Shown: positions 1 through 6,142 of the stretch, in pieces | How positions within the stretch are numbered: the first letter of the stretch is position 1 | Layout of the letters: each line of letters starts with the position of its first letter | Assembly: GCA_031273885.1 (NCBI GenBank) | Contig: JAISRA010000125.1 | Location: forward strand, 1 to 7,036 | Reading direction: 5' to 3' | Length of the DNA: 7,036 nucleotides | From: Endomicrobium sp. | GTDB taxonomy: Bacteria > Elusimicrobiota > Endomicrobiia > Endomicrobiales > Endomicrobiaceae | Made by a program: the position numbers and the translations under genes | The notes under the pieces: generated by a model | What the model saw: the letters and a program-made list of their open reading frames with translations, nothing else | Databases searched by the model: none | What the model was told of the DNA's origin: nothing

Positions 1-746
1 GCTTCTGATATCAAAAAAGATCTGGCGACGCTGTTGTAAAGACAAGTCGGATGAAATTGGACAAACTCCATATTTGCAATATCAGCTCCTGCTCTATAAG
101 CCATTGCTATTCCATCGCCTGTAGCAACATCTGGATTTGGAGTATATAAATATACTTTTCCTGCACCGCCCGTCGCTAAAACCGTTATTTTTGATTCAAA
201 AATCTCCACATCACTATTTTCATTATTTAAAACATATGCACCGCGACAAACGCTAGTGTTATCTAAAATTAAATCTATCGCAGTATGTTCTTCATAAACA
301 GCTATATTATTATGTTTTTCTATATTCGTTATTAAAACATTTTCAATTTCATCGCCTGTCATATCTTTAGCATGAAGAATCCTTCTTTTCGTATGTCCGC
401 CTTCTAATCCTAAATCAAATTCTGTATCGCAACCATCTTTTTTAGTAAAATTGACGCCAAGATCTATGAGCTCTTTTATTCTTTTAGGAGCTTCTACAAT
501 CATCTTTTCAACCATTTTCTCATTGCAAAGACCCGCACCAGAAATTAAAGTATCATTTACATGCTCTTCAAAAGAATCTAATTTATCAGTAACGCAACAT
601 ATACCGCCTTGAGCTTTACCTGTTGATGAATCAAACATTTTTCTCTTTGTAACCAAAGAAACACTGCCACTTTTAGATGCCTTTAAAGCTAAACTAAGAC
701 CAGCTATACCACTGCCTATAATTAAATAATCTGATTCTATCATCAT
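1..746 (-). CDS. nadB: L-aspartate oxidase NadB, N-terminal 248 residues (3' end outside the window)
   Basis: NadB is an FAD enzyme that oxidises L-aspartate to iminoaspartate, the first step of de novo NAD synthesis; NadA uses the product. The visible part has the dinucleotide-binding GSGIAGLS at residues 11-18, STGKAQGGI at 41-49, the family signature EGGHTKRRILHAKDMTG at 115-131, TGGAGKVY at 192-199, NPDVATGDG at 204-212 and MEFVQFHPTCLY at 226-237. The Glu of EGGH probably matches the catalytic Glu121 described for the E. coli enzyme. The full protein is usually about 500-540 residues, so roughly half is missing beyond position 1. The start at 746 overlaps the panC stop as ATGA; a second ATG follows at 743. 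Succinate dehydrogenase and fumarate reductase flavoproteins are relatives, but the EGGHxxRRILHA block favours NadB. Odd point: AQGGI is followed by CCV, where small residues such as Ala are usual. Confidence 0.95.
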   Translation of the reverse strand, partial: MMIESDYLIIGSGIAGLSLALKASKSGSVSLVTKRKMFDSSTGKAQGGICCVTDKLDSFEEHVNDTLISGAGLCNEKMVEKMIVEAPKRIKELIDLGVNFTKKDGCDTEFDLGLEGGHTKRRILHAKDMTGDEIENVLITNIEKHNNIAVYEEHTAIDLILDNTSVCRGAYVLNNENSDVEIFESKITVLATGGAGKVYLYTPNPDVATGDGIAMAYRAGADIANMEFVQFHPTCLYNSVARSFLISE

Positions 747-1594
747 TTTGTACTCTGCTTGGTCATTACAATATTATCTATAAGTCTTGTTTTACCTATC
801 CATATAGCTACTACAAAGACAGCTTTTTTTGTATTCTTATCCGCAATGGATAAATCGTTAAAATTTACAACTTCAGCATAATCAATCTTACTATTAATAA
901 TCCTCTGCAGTTTATCTAAAGTATTTTTCTTAACTGAGACTAAATCTTTATGTTTAAAATCCTGCATAGCTTCTTTTAAAATTTTTGAAATATTCACGCT
1001 CGCATTTCTTTCATCTACACTTAAATAAGAATTTCTGCTTGAAAGCGCAAGACCGTTTTTTTCTCTTACAATCGGGCATGAAATAATTTTAGTTCTAAAA
1101 TTCAAATCTTTTGTCATTTTTTCTATAATTTTAAGTTGTTGAAAATCTTTCATCCCAAAATACGCTCTATTTGCATACGAAATATTAAATAATTTAACTA
1201 TTACCGTAGCAACACCTCTGAAATGAATAGGTCTGAAATGTCCGCATAAAATATCCTGCATAGTTTTTACTTCTGTAAAAGTTCTATGATTTTGTGAAAA
1301 CATGTCATTTACCGACGGCATAAAAACGTAGTCCACATGATTTTTTTTACAAATCTCCAAGTCTTTTTTAATAGGTCTTGGATACTTTAAATAATCCTCA
1401 TCAGGTCCGAATTGTACAGGATTTACAAAAATCGACACTATAGTAACATCGTCATTTTTTTTAGATTTCAAAAACAAAGAAATATGACCATCATGCAAAG
1501 CTCCCATTGTGGGAACAAGCCCAATTTCATCGTCATCTTTAAGGTGTTTTAAAGCAATTCTTTGCATCTGTAAAACATTTTTTATAACTTTCAT
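743..1594 (-). CDS. panC: Pantothenate synthetase PanC (pantoate--beta-alanine ligase)
   Basis: PanC joins pantoate and beta-alanine using ATP, through a pantoyl-adenylate intermediate, to make pantothenate, the precursor of coenzyme A. At 283 residues it has normal full length. Visible motifs are the nucleotide-binding [10 protein letters not shown] at 28-37 (HIGH-like), [17 protein letters not shown] at 57-73, [14 protein letters not shown] around 124-137, FGMKDFQQ at 146-153 and the KMSKS-like region [10 protein letters not shown] at 179-188. The C-terminus keeps the family's GKTRLIDNI block. It starts in an ATGA overlap with the panB stop and ends in an ATGA overlap with nadB, so translation of the three genes is probably coupled. 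Odd point: the usual RPGHF stretch reads RPIHF at 121-125. The beta-alanine would normally come from aspartate through PanD, which is not in this window. Confidence 0.97.
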   Translation of the reverse strand: MKVIKNVLQMQRIALKHLKDDDEIGLVPTMGALHDGHISLFLKSKKNDDVTIVSIFVNPVQFGPDEDYLKYPRPIKKDLEICKKNHVDYVFMPSVNDMFSQNHRTFTEVKTMQDILCGHFRPIHFRGVATVIVKLFNISYANRAYFGMKDFQQLKIIEKMTKDLNFRTKIISCPIVREKNGLALSSRNSYLSVDERNASVNISKILKEAMQDFKHKDLVSVKKNTLDKLQRIINSKIDYAEVVNFNDLSIADKNTKKAVFVVAIWIGKTRLIDNIVMTKQSTK

Positions 1595-2391
1595 TTATAC
1601 GTATTCTCTTCTTGGGGAAATTTTCCTCCCTTAACTTCTTCTACATAATTTTTCACCGCAGTTTTTATAATTTCTCCGACATTTGCATATTTTTTTACAA
1701 ACTTCGGCATAAAATCGGTAGACATACCAATCATATCATCAATAACTAAAACCTGCCCGTCACAAAAACGTCCTGCTCCTATTCCTATGGTAGATATTTT
1801 TAAACATCCAGTAACTTCTTTTCCAAGCTCCTCAGGTACAGCTTCCAATACAATTGCAAACGCTCCGGCTTTTTCCAAAGCCCGTGCATCAGCAATAAGC
1901 TTCTTTTGGGAGTATTCAGTTTTTCCCTGAACCTTAAAACCGCCAAATTGATTTATTGACTGAGGAGTTAACCCCAAATGTCCAACTACAGGTATTTTTG
2001 TATTTACAATCGCGTTAACTTGCTCTAAAACATCAACTCCACCTTCAATTTTCACAGCTTCCGCTCCGCCTTCCTTAACAATTCTACCAGCATTTCTAAC
2101 AGCAGCCTCAACACTTATCTCATAAGACATAAAAGGCATATCAGTAACAAGCAAAGCGCCGGAATTGCCTCTTTTCACAGATTTTGTATGGTATATCATA
2201 TCTTCAACAGTAACGGGAAGCGTATTTTCATAACCCAGTTTAACATTTCCAACAGAATCCCCTACGAGAAGCATATCTACATCTTCTGATGTGACAAGCT
2301 TTGCCATAACATAATCGTAACAAGTAAGCATAGTCACTTTTTCGTTTGCCAGCTTTTTGTTCAAAATTGTTGCAACAGTTTTTTTATTCAT
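1591..2391 (-). CDS. panB: Ketopantoate hydroxymethyltransferase PanB
   Basis: PanB transfers a hydroxymethyl group from methylene-tetrahydrofolate to alpha-ketoisovalerate, giving ketopantoate, the first committed step of pantothenate synthesis. The 266-residue length is typical. The fold's key residues are present: metal ligands Asp45 (in LLVGDSVGN) and Asp84 (in [11 protein letters not shown]), Lys114 and Glu116 (in AVKIEGG), His138 (in [12 protein letters not shown]) and the catalytic Glu183 (in VLEAVPEE). From memory these match E. coli Asp45, Asp84, Lys112, Glu114, His136 and Glu181. The late block [16 protein letters not shown] at 201-216 is also family-specific. The start at 2391 has only a weak upstream site (GTGGA about 9 nt away). 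folK, 52 bp upstream, makes a folate precursor and PanB uses a folate cofactor, so this neighbourhood makes metabolic sense. The ketopantoate reductase step (PanE or IlvC) is not here. Confidence 0.98.
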   Translation of the reverse strand: MNKKTVATILNKKLANEKVTMLTCYDYVMAKLVTSEDVDMLLVGDSVGNVKLGYENTLPVTVEDMIYHTKSVKRGNSGALLVTDMPFMSYEISVEAAVRNAGRIVKEGGAEAVKIEGGVDVLEQVNAIVNTKIPVVGHLGLTPQSINQFGGFKVQGKTEYSQKKLIADARALEKAGAFAIVLEAVPEELGKEVTGCLKISTIGIGAGRFCDGQVLVIDDMIGMSTDFMPKFVKKYANVGEIIKTAVKNYVEEVKGGKFPQEENTYK

Positions 2392-2443
2392 TTTAAATCC
2401 ACTCTATTTCTTATTATTTATCTATTAAAAATTTCTTGAAATA

Positions 2444-2983
2444 TTAAAATAATATTCGTATAATTTTAACCTTTTGGTGTCTAAGTGTCAATAACTTATC
2501 TGATAAAATATCATTAATTTTTCGTTCTAAAACAGGATGGGTAAAATTACGAGATATTTCATTTAACGGAACTAAAACAAAAAGTCTGTTTTGTATTTCT
2601 TTATGAGGTATAATTAAACTGCCACAATTAACAATTTCTTTACAAAAAAACAGAATGTCTATATCAATAATGCGCGGTCCCCATTTTATTTCTTTCTTAC
2701 ATCCAAAAATATCTTCCGCTTGTTTTATCAATAAAAGCAAAGCCTCAGGATTTAACTCCGTCTCAGCTTTCACCGCAATATTATAAAAATTTCTTTGCTT
2801 AGGGCCAATCGGCGACGTTTCATAAAAAGAAGAAACTTTTTTAATATTCACAAATAAACTGCTTTGCAAAAAAGATAAAGCGCAAATAATGTTTTCAGCC
2901 CGCTTACCAATATTTGATCCTAAACTTAAATATATTGTCTTTTTATTATGAGAATATGAAGAACTATTATTTTTATACTTCAT
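2444..2983 (-). CDS. folK: Dihydropterin pyrophosphokinase FolK (HPPK)
   Basis: FolK moves pyrophosphate from ATP to 6-hydroxymethyl-dihydropterin, the step before dihydropteroate synthase in folate synthesis. I choose ATG 2983, giving 179 residues, because a strong Shine-Dalgarno GGGAGGT lies 10 nt upstream. An in-frame ATG at 3076 would add 31 residues, but they are hydrophobic, have no visible ribosome site and are not family-like. Family blocks: IYLSLGSNIGKRAENI near the N-terminus, ETSPIGPKQRNFYNIAV in the middle, KWGPRIIDIDILFF, where the two Asp of DID are the expected magnesium ligands, and IIPHKEIQNRLFVLVPLNEI. The usual PxxQPDFLN stretch has diverged to PKQRNFYN. It stands alone, without folP or folB next to it, and is probably the first gene of the folK-panB-panC-nadB operon. 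Confidence 0.93.
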   Translation of the reverse strand: MKYKNNSSSYSHNKKTIYLSLGSNIGKRAENIICALSFLQSSLFVNIKKVSSFYETSPIGPKQRNFYNIAVKAETELNPEALLLLIKQAEDIFGCKKEIKWGPRIIDIDILFFCKEIVNCGSLIIPHKEIQNRLFVLVPLNEISRNFTHPVLERKINDILSDKLLTLRHQKVKIIRILF

Positions 2984-2993
2984 TACAAATTTT

Positions 2994-3000
2994 ACCTCCC
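2994..3000 (-). promoter_or_regulatory. Shine-Dalgarno site that fixes the folK start
   Basis: On the minus strand the sequence GGGAGGT lies 10 nt before ATG 2983. It is the strongest ribosome site in the left half of the window and falls inside the upstream extension of the open frame. This argues that translation begins at 2983 and not at ATG 3076. Confidence 0.8.
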
Positions 3001-3439
3001 AAACAAATAAACTGTCACAAAAATCATAAAAAATGATAACAGGCAAAAAACATAATAACTTTTTTGCGTCTCTCATTTTATGTCATATTTAACAATATAA
3101 ATATTTTTAATAAGATACAAAAACATTTCTGATTTGTTCAATATCACCGTCACTCACATAATGCTTGTTAAAACATCATCTCACTTTTTTAATAAAAAAT
3201 TATTATAAAAATCAGTATATATAATACCACTATATAAAATAAAAAGTGGTAGAAATCTCGAAAATTGAACTTGAATACAGAAAAATGAGAAATATGACAA
3301 TTCATTTCTGTATTGAAGCAAAAGTTAAAAGTTAATTGTTATATCAAAATTATTCATAAATTTTCAAAAACTATCTATAAAAATTTCTCTTAAAAATTTT
3401 ATTTCTTCAATATCATGTCATCATTTTACATTCGTATGA
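3001..3439. other. AT-rich gene-free stretch between folK and the tRNA promoter
   Basis: I see no convincing gene here on either strand. The folK operon promoter should lie near the left end, but no clear -35/-10 pair stands out. The region contains two inverted repeats: a 7-bp one (TACCACT/AGTGGTA, 3225-3251) and a longer imperfect hairpin at 3270-3318. On the minus strand, 3107-3175 holds a 22-codon open stretch reading ...YVSDGDIEQIRNVFVSY, which looks more protein-like than its surroundings. It has stops on both sides and no start or ribosome site, so it may be the tail of a decayed gene. AT-rich runs near 3340-3410 form many short self-complementary pieces without a clear role. Confidence 0.6.
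3270..3318. repeat. Imperfect inverted repeat (about 16-bp stem, 11-12 nt loop)
   Basis: The left arm starting CTTGAATACAGAA at 3270 pairs with the right arm ending TTCTGTATTGAAG at 3318. There is one G/G mismatch (3273/3315) and a two-base bulge near 3284-3285, after which TGA pairs with TCA. There is no T-run on either side, so it is not an obvious intrinsic terminator. It could be a decayed mobile-element end, a small structured RNA or chance in AT-rich DNA. Confidence 0.5.
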
Positions 3440-3468
3440 TTGACGGGAATATGTTTTTTTGTTACAAT
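3440..3468 (+). promoter_or_regulatory. Sigma-70-type promoter of the tRNA cluster
   Basis: The -35 box TTGACG (3440-3445) and -10 box TACAAT (3463-3468) are separated by exactly 17 nt, each one base from consensus. A TG at 3460-3461, one base before the -10 box, gives an extended -10. The six bases after the -10 box are CCTGCC, a GC-rich discriminator of the type known at stringently controlled stable-RNA promoters. Transcription should start near 3475, about 70 nt before the first tRNA. Confidence 0.75.
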
Positions 3469-3512
3469 CCTGCCCTCCAGCAAAATAAATATACGATACG
3501 CTGGAGGGCAGG
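3469..3512. repeat. Perfect 13-bp GC-rich inverted repeat at the tRNA start site
   Basis: CCTGCCCTCCAGC at 3469-3481 is matched without error by GCTGGAGGGCAGG at 3500-3512 around an 18-nt AT-rich spacer. The left arm begins right after the -10 box and spans the expected transcription start. No T-run follows on either strand, so it does not look like a terminator. Possible roles are an operator, a leader hairpin (only the part after the start would be in the RNA), or a dispersed repeat unit. Confidence 0.8.
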
Positions 3513-3518
3513 TGACGT

Positions 3519-3540
3519 ATAGCATTTCAATTAATGCTAT
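3519..3540 (+). other. 8-bp hairpin in the tRNA leader
   Basis: ATAGCATT (3519-3526) pairs with AATGCTAT (3533-3540) around a 6-nt loop, ending four bases before the first tRNA. In the primary transcript it would form a small stem next to the site cut by RNase P and may help leader processing. That role is inference only. Confidence 0.55.
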
Positions 3541-3544
3541 GAAT

Positions 3545-3618
3545 GTCTCCGTAGCTCAATCGGATAGAGCAACTGCCTTCTAAGCAGTAGGTTGCGTGTT
3601 CAACTCACGCCGGAGACG
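3545..3618 (+). tRNA. tRNA-Arg (anticodon TCT)
   Basis: A full cloverleaf can be drawn: acceptor GTCTCCG/CGGAGAC, D-stem GCTC/GAGC, anticodon stem ACTGC/GCAGT with loop CTTCTAA, T-stem GCGTG/CACGC with loop TTCAACT, and discriminator G. The anticodon TCT at 3579-3581 reads AGA and probably AGG, codons that matter in AT-rich genomes. It is 74 nt long. No CCA is encoded (GTT follows the discriminator base region), so the tail must be added by tRNA nucleotidyltransferase. It is the first gene of the cluster and lies 10 nt before tRNA-His. Confidence 0.96.
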
Positions 3619-3629
3619 TTTGTTTTTTG

Positions 3630-3706
3630 GTGGTTGTAGCTCAATTGGTTAGAGCGTCGGTTTGTGGAGCCGAAGGCTGCGGGTTCAAATCCCGTCAGCC
3701 ACCCCA
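3630..3706 (+). tRNA. tRNA-His (anticodon GTG), CCA encoded
   Basis: Acceptor GTGGTTG pairs with CAGCCAC (one G-U pair). The D-stem is GCTC/GAGC, the anticodon loop TTGTGGA, and the T-stem GCGGG/CCCGT with loop TTCAAAT. The anticodon GTG at 3664-3666 reads CAC/CAT. The extra G(-1) specific to tRNA-His is encoded at 3629, facing C73 at 3703, so the mature RNA may begin at 3629. CCA follows directly at 3704-3706, unlike in the two neighbouring tRNAs. The base pair closing the anticodon loop is a T-G wobble. Confidence 0.96.
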
Positions 3707-3739
3707 TAAAATATATATTTTTTATCCATTACCCTTACT

Positions 3740-3811
<72 letters not shown>

Positions 3812-3929
3812 TTTAGTAGTTTTTTTATTTCCACTAGTATTTATTATATTAACTTATCATTAAAATTTTCTTTTAGACTTTTAGACCCTGATATAACTAT
3901 CTTTGTATAAGAATTTAATATTAATATTA

Positions 3930-3956
3930 TTGACGTAATATAATTTTATATGTCAA
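3930..3956. repeat. Near-palindrome TTGAC...GTCAA in AT-rich spacer
   Basis: TTGAC (3930-3934) and ATATAA (3938-3943) are mirrored by TTATAT (3946-3951) and GTCAA (3952-3956), with a 3-base bulge on the left side. It lies in the 197-bp gene-free spacer between the CAT tRNA and the terminator. It may be chance in AT-rich DNA, or a protein site or promoter fragment; no well-spaced -35/-10 pair supports a promoter. Confidence 0.35.
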
Positions 3957-4008
3957 TATATATGACTTAGGATTAGTTTTATATAGAAATAAGAGACGAG
4001 TTATAGGT

Positions 4009-4066
4009 GTTAAAAACTAAAAAGACCTCAGAAGAAATTTCTTCTGAGGTCTTTTTAGTTTTTAAC
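4009..4066. terminator. Bidirectional intrinsic terminator, perfect 29-bp-arm palindrome
   Basis: The two 29-base arms, 4009-4037 and 4038-4066, are exact reverse complements. The core is GACCTCAGAAG/CTTCTGAGGTC, flanked by A-runs on the left and T-runs on the right, so both strands give a GC-containing hairpin followed by a U-rich tail. It sits 5 bp past the csp stop codon and about 200 bp past the last tRNA, the arrangement expected for two convergent units sharing one terminator. Confidence 0.9.
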
Positions 4067-4071
4067 TAAGT

Positions 4072-4275
4072 TTAGATCTTTTTTATGTTTGCTGCTTTAG
4101 GACCTTTGTCTGAATTTACAACTTCAAATTCTACACTGTCACCTTCCGTTAACGACTTGAACCCCTCAGACTGAATAGCTGAATAGTGTGCAAAAACATC
4201 ACCTGATCCATCATCATTAGAAATAAATCCATAACCTTTCTGATCATTAAACCACTTCACTTTACCTTGTGCCAT
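4072..4275 (-). CDS. Cold-shock protein, CspA family (single CSD)
   Basis: This small single-stranded nucleic-acid binding protein of 67 residues is a lone cold-shock domain of the usual length. RNP1 is [11 protein letters not shown] and RNP2 is DVFAHYSAI; aromatic residues Trp9, Tyr15, Phe17, Phe28 and Tyr31 supply the nucleic-acid stacking surface. Such proteins melt RNA secondary structure; some are cold-induced and others constitutive, and sequence alone cannot say which this is. Ribosome site AAGGAG lies 8 nt before the ATG. A predicted promoter (minus strand) leaves an untranslated leader of about 65 nt with two small hairpins. The gene is monocistronic between its own promoter and a shared terminator, and divergent from the pepP-like gene. 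Confidence 0.97.
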   Translation of the reverse strand: MAQGKVKWFNDQKGYGFISNDDGSGDVFAHYSAIQSEGFKSLTEGDSVEFEVVNSDKGPKAANIKKI

Positions 4276-4297
4276 TACTACAACTCCTTATTTTTTC

Positions 4298-4314
4298 TAT
4301 CCGCTTAGCAGATA
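4298..4314 (-). other. Small hairpin in the csp leader RNA
   Basis: On the minus strand TATCTGC pairs with GCGGATA (one G-U pair) around a 3-nt loop, ending about 8 nt before the AAGGAG ribosome site at 4284-4289. A second stem, AATCAC/GTGGTT with an AAAA loop, lies further upstream near 4325-4340. Leader structures control translation of some csp mRNAs with temperature; here this is only a suggestion. Confidence 0.4.
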
Positions 4315-4348
4315 ACTAAATTACAACCACTTTTGTGATTGCATTGTT

Positions 4349-4378
4349 ATTGTAATAAAACAATTATATAATTGTCAA
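4349..4378 (-). promoter_or_regulatory. csp promoter (TTGACA, 18 nt, TACAAT)
   Basis: Reading the minus strand, a consensus -35 box TTGACA (4378-4373) is followed after 18 nt by TACAAT (4354-4349), one base from the -10 consensus. Transcription should start near 4342, giving a leader of about 65 nt before the csp ATG. Confidence 0.7.
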
Positions 4379-4400
4379 GTGATACAGTAAATATTATTTT
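4372..4400 (+). promoter_or_regulatory. Candidate promoter of the pepP-efp-acc genes
   Basis: TTGTCA (4372-4377), 17 nt, then TATTTT (4395-4400) gives a moderate sigma-70 match. Its -35 box overlaps the -35 box of the opposite-facing csp promoter almost completely. Transcription would start near 4407, leaving a leader of roughly 16 nt, all A/T-rich, with no Shine-Dalgarno site before ATG 4423. Confidence 0.4.
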
Positions 4401-4422
4401 ATAGAAAATAAAAAAAATAACA

Positions 4423-5481
4423 ATGAAAGAAAACATTTCGCAAACATTTCGCAAGTACAAAGTAAACAATATTCTTTTTACTAACGTAAAAGAAATTTTT
4501 TATCTTACAGGTGAAAAATTTGATAATTTGTGGCTACTGTTTGTAAAAGATAAAATATATGTAATATGCTCAAAAACAATAGAAAACCAAATAAAAGATT
4601 TTTTTGCAAATCAAAATATTACTATTATATGCTCAAATATGCCATTTTATAAGATCGTTATAGATATTTTAAAACAAAACAACGCTGATAAACTATTGAT
4701 TGATCTCAAGTACATTAATGCGGTGGATTTTATTTTGATAAACGAAAAATTAAACAACGAAAAAATTAATATTGCAAAGAAAATAGGAATTTTAGATGAC
4801 ATACGCATTGTAAAAAATACAAATGAAATTAACAACATAAAAGAGGCCTGCAGAATTGTGTCTGAAGTATGCAATATAGTTAAGGATGAATTAAGACCAG
4901 GTTTAAGTGAACTTGATATTCATTACAGAGTGTCAGAGCTGTTTGCTAAAAATCATGTGCCAGAAAGTTTTAGATCCATAATTGCTTCCGGGCCAAACTC
5001 CGCAAATCCTCATCACATAAGTTCAATCAGAAAGATAACAAAAAATGATATAGTAGTAATTGACATAGGGTGTATGTATAATGGCTACTGTTCCGATTTG
5101 ACACGTACTTATTTTTTAGGTAGAATCGATAACAATAGAATGGAAGTCTGGAATATTGTAAGACGTGCTCAAAGTGCTATTTTGAAAGATATAAAGGCCG
5201 GGATGCCTGTGTCTTGGGCTGATAAAACAACAAGAGAAATTATAGCAAAATCAGGATATGGATATATTGATAAATTTATTCACAATACCGGACATGGAGT
5301 AGGAATAGAAATTCATGAAATGCCTTCGTTATCATCAAATGCCGAAGGTATTTTTTTAACTAATATGACAGTAACCGTTGAACCTGGTATATACATTAAA
5401 CGTGACTTCGGAGTGAGAATTGAAGACACAATATTAATAAAAGAAACCGGTTGTGTAGTATTGACTTCAGCAACATATTAG
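4423..5481 (+). CDS. pepP: M24 family Xaa-Pro aminopeptidase (PepP/PepQ-like)
   Basis: This is a two-metal peptidase removing residues that precede proline. At 352 residues it matches the short bacterial form with a creatinase-like N-terminal domain (about 1-125) and a pita-bread catalytic domain (about 130-350). The five metal ligands are in place: Asp214 (VVIDIG), Asp225 (YCSDLTRTYF), His291 (NTGHGVGIEIHE), Glu320 (TVEPGIYI) and Glu334 (GVRIEDT). The substrate-site stretch ASGPNSANPHH spans 188-198. It could be a prolidase acting on dipeptides; sequence does not settle this. ATG 4423 has no Shine-Dalgarno site, only an A-rich leader. The C-terminus stops at LTSATY, a few residues before the usual hydrophobic tail of the family. 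efp follows after 12 bp, a common neighbour. Confidence 0.9.
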   Translation: MKENISQTFRKYKVNNILFTNVKEIFYLTGEKFDNLWLLFVKDKIYVICSKTIENQIKDFFANQNITIICSNMPFYKIVIDILKQNNADKLLIDLKYINAVDFILINEKLNNEKINIAKKIGILDDIRIVKNTNEINNIKEACRIVSEVCNIVKDELRPGLSELDIHYRVSELFAKNHVPESFRSIIASGPNSANPHHISSIRKITKNDIVVIDIGCMYNGYCSDLTRTYFLGRIDNNRMEVWNIVRRAQSAILKDIKAGMPVSWADKTTREIIAKSGYGYIDKFIHNTGHGVGIEIHEMPSLSSNAEGIFLTNMTVTVEPGIYIKRDFGVRIEDTILIKETGCVVLTSATY

Positions 5482-5493
5482 TCAGGAGAAAAA

Positions 5494-6051
5494 ATGATTT
5501 CTACATCAGATTTTAAAAATGGCATTAATATTTTGGTTTATGGAGAACCTTACCAGATTACATGGTTTCAGAACCATAAACCTGGTAAAGGCGGTGCCGT
5601 AATGCGCGTAAAACTCAGACACCTTAAAAAAGGCAACACTATAGAACGAACTTTTAAGTCAGGCGAAAAATTTGAAGCATTAAGTATTACCAGACATAAA
5701 AAGCAATTTTTATATAAAGAAGGTATACATTTCAATTTTATAGATATGAACACTTATGAGCAGATGCTCGTGCCGTCAGAGCTTTTAGGCGAGATGGTAA
5801 ATTTTCTCAGAGAAAATCTTGAAGTTGAAGCTATATACCTCGAAAATGAACTTATAAGTATAGAACTACCTATAATTATAGAAATGACAATAGCTGAAGC
5901 AGAACCAGGTATTAAAGGTGATTCTGTTTCCAATCTTACAAAAATAGCCAAACTTGAGACCGGTGCATGTATTCGCGTCCCTCTTTTTATAAAAGAAGGA
6001 GACAAAATTAAAGTCGATACAAGAACCGGCAAATATTTAGAAAGAGTATAA
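5494..6051 (+). CDS. efp: Elongation factor P
   Basis: EF-P binds ribosomes stalled at proline stretches, between the P and E sites, and promotes peptide-bond formation. At 185 residues it is full length, with an N-terminal KOW-like domain (about 1-62) and two OB domains (about 65-128 and 129-185). The tip loop reads KPGKGGA, with Lys32 at the position that is modified in many bacteria; the rhamnosylated type would carry Arg. No modifying enzyme is encoded here, so the type of modification is unknown. The signature EAEPGIKGDSVSNLTKIAKLETG is recognisable, but SNLTKIAKL differs from the common SGGTKPATL. Ribosome site AGGAG lies 5 nt before the ATG. It sits 12 bp after the pepP-like gene, so cotranslation is likely. 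Confidence 0.98.
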   Translation: MISTSDFKNGINILVYGEPYQITWFQNHKPGKGGAVMRVKLRHLKKGNTIERTFKSGEKFEALSITRHKKQFLYKEGIHFNFIDMNTYEQMLVPSELLGEMVNFLRENLEVEAIYLENELISIELPIIIEMTIAEAEPGIKGDSVSNLTKIAKLETGACIRVPLFIKEGDKIKVDTRTGKYLERV

Positions 6052-6124
6052 CAACAACTATGGGAATTTGTCATTGCGAAATAATTTATGATAATTTTTC
6101 CTAATAGTTTGCACAGATTGTTGT
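6051..6124 (+). other. Irregular inverted repeat upstream of accB
   Basis: Outer arms ACAACAA (6051-6057) and TTGTTGT (6118-6124) pair perfectly. Directly inside, CTAT pairs with ATAG (6058-6061/6104-6107) and GGAA with TTCC (6063-6066/6098-6101), separated by small bulges, giving about 15 base pairs. An RNA reading through from efp could fold into this; an RNA begun at the internal promoter could not. No T-run follows, so it is not a terminator. Confidence 0.4.
6068..6095 (+). promoter_or_regulatory. Candidate internal promoter for accB-accC
   Basis: TTGTCA (6068-6073) and GATAAT (6090-6095) each match consensus at five of six bases, with a 16-nt spacer. Transcription would start near 6102, about 40 nt before accB. 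It would let acetyl-CoA carboxylase genes be expressed separately from efp. Confidence 0.45.
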
Positions 6125-6142
6125 GATATTAAAGAGGTTACA

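Noticed and set aside
2984..3076. In-frame 31-residue N-terminal extension of folK from ATG 3076
   Set aside because: It has no ribosome site and is not family-like, while a strong GGGAGGT lies just before ATG 2983.
3285..3335. Short plus-strand open frame of 16 codons
   Set aside because: It has no Shine-Dalgarno site and no protein-like character, and it lies inside an inverted repeat in AT-rich DNA.
3469..3512. The 13-bp inverted repeat as an intrinsic terminator
   Set aside because: No T-run follows on either strand and it sits directly downstream of a promoter.
3930..3956. TTGACG with TATAAT as a promoter for a small RNA
   Set aside because: The two boxes are only 3 nt apart, and no other correctly spaced partner is present for either.
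4647..4874. Minus-strand open frame inside the pepP-like gene
   Set aside because: It is antisense to a well-supported coding sequence, and its hydrophobic product reflects the AT-rich complement of the real gene.
5568..6074. Two minus-strand open frames opposite efp
   Set aside because: They overlap the full-length, clearly identified EF-P gene and have no recognisable motifs or ribosome sites.
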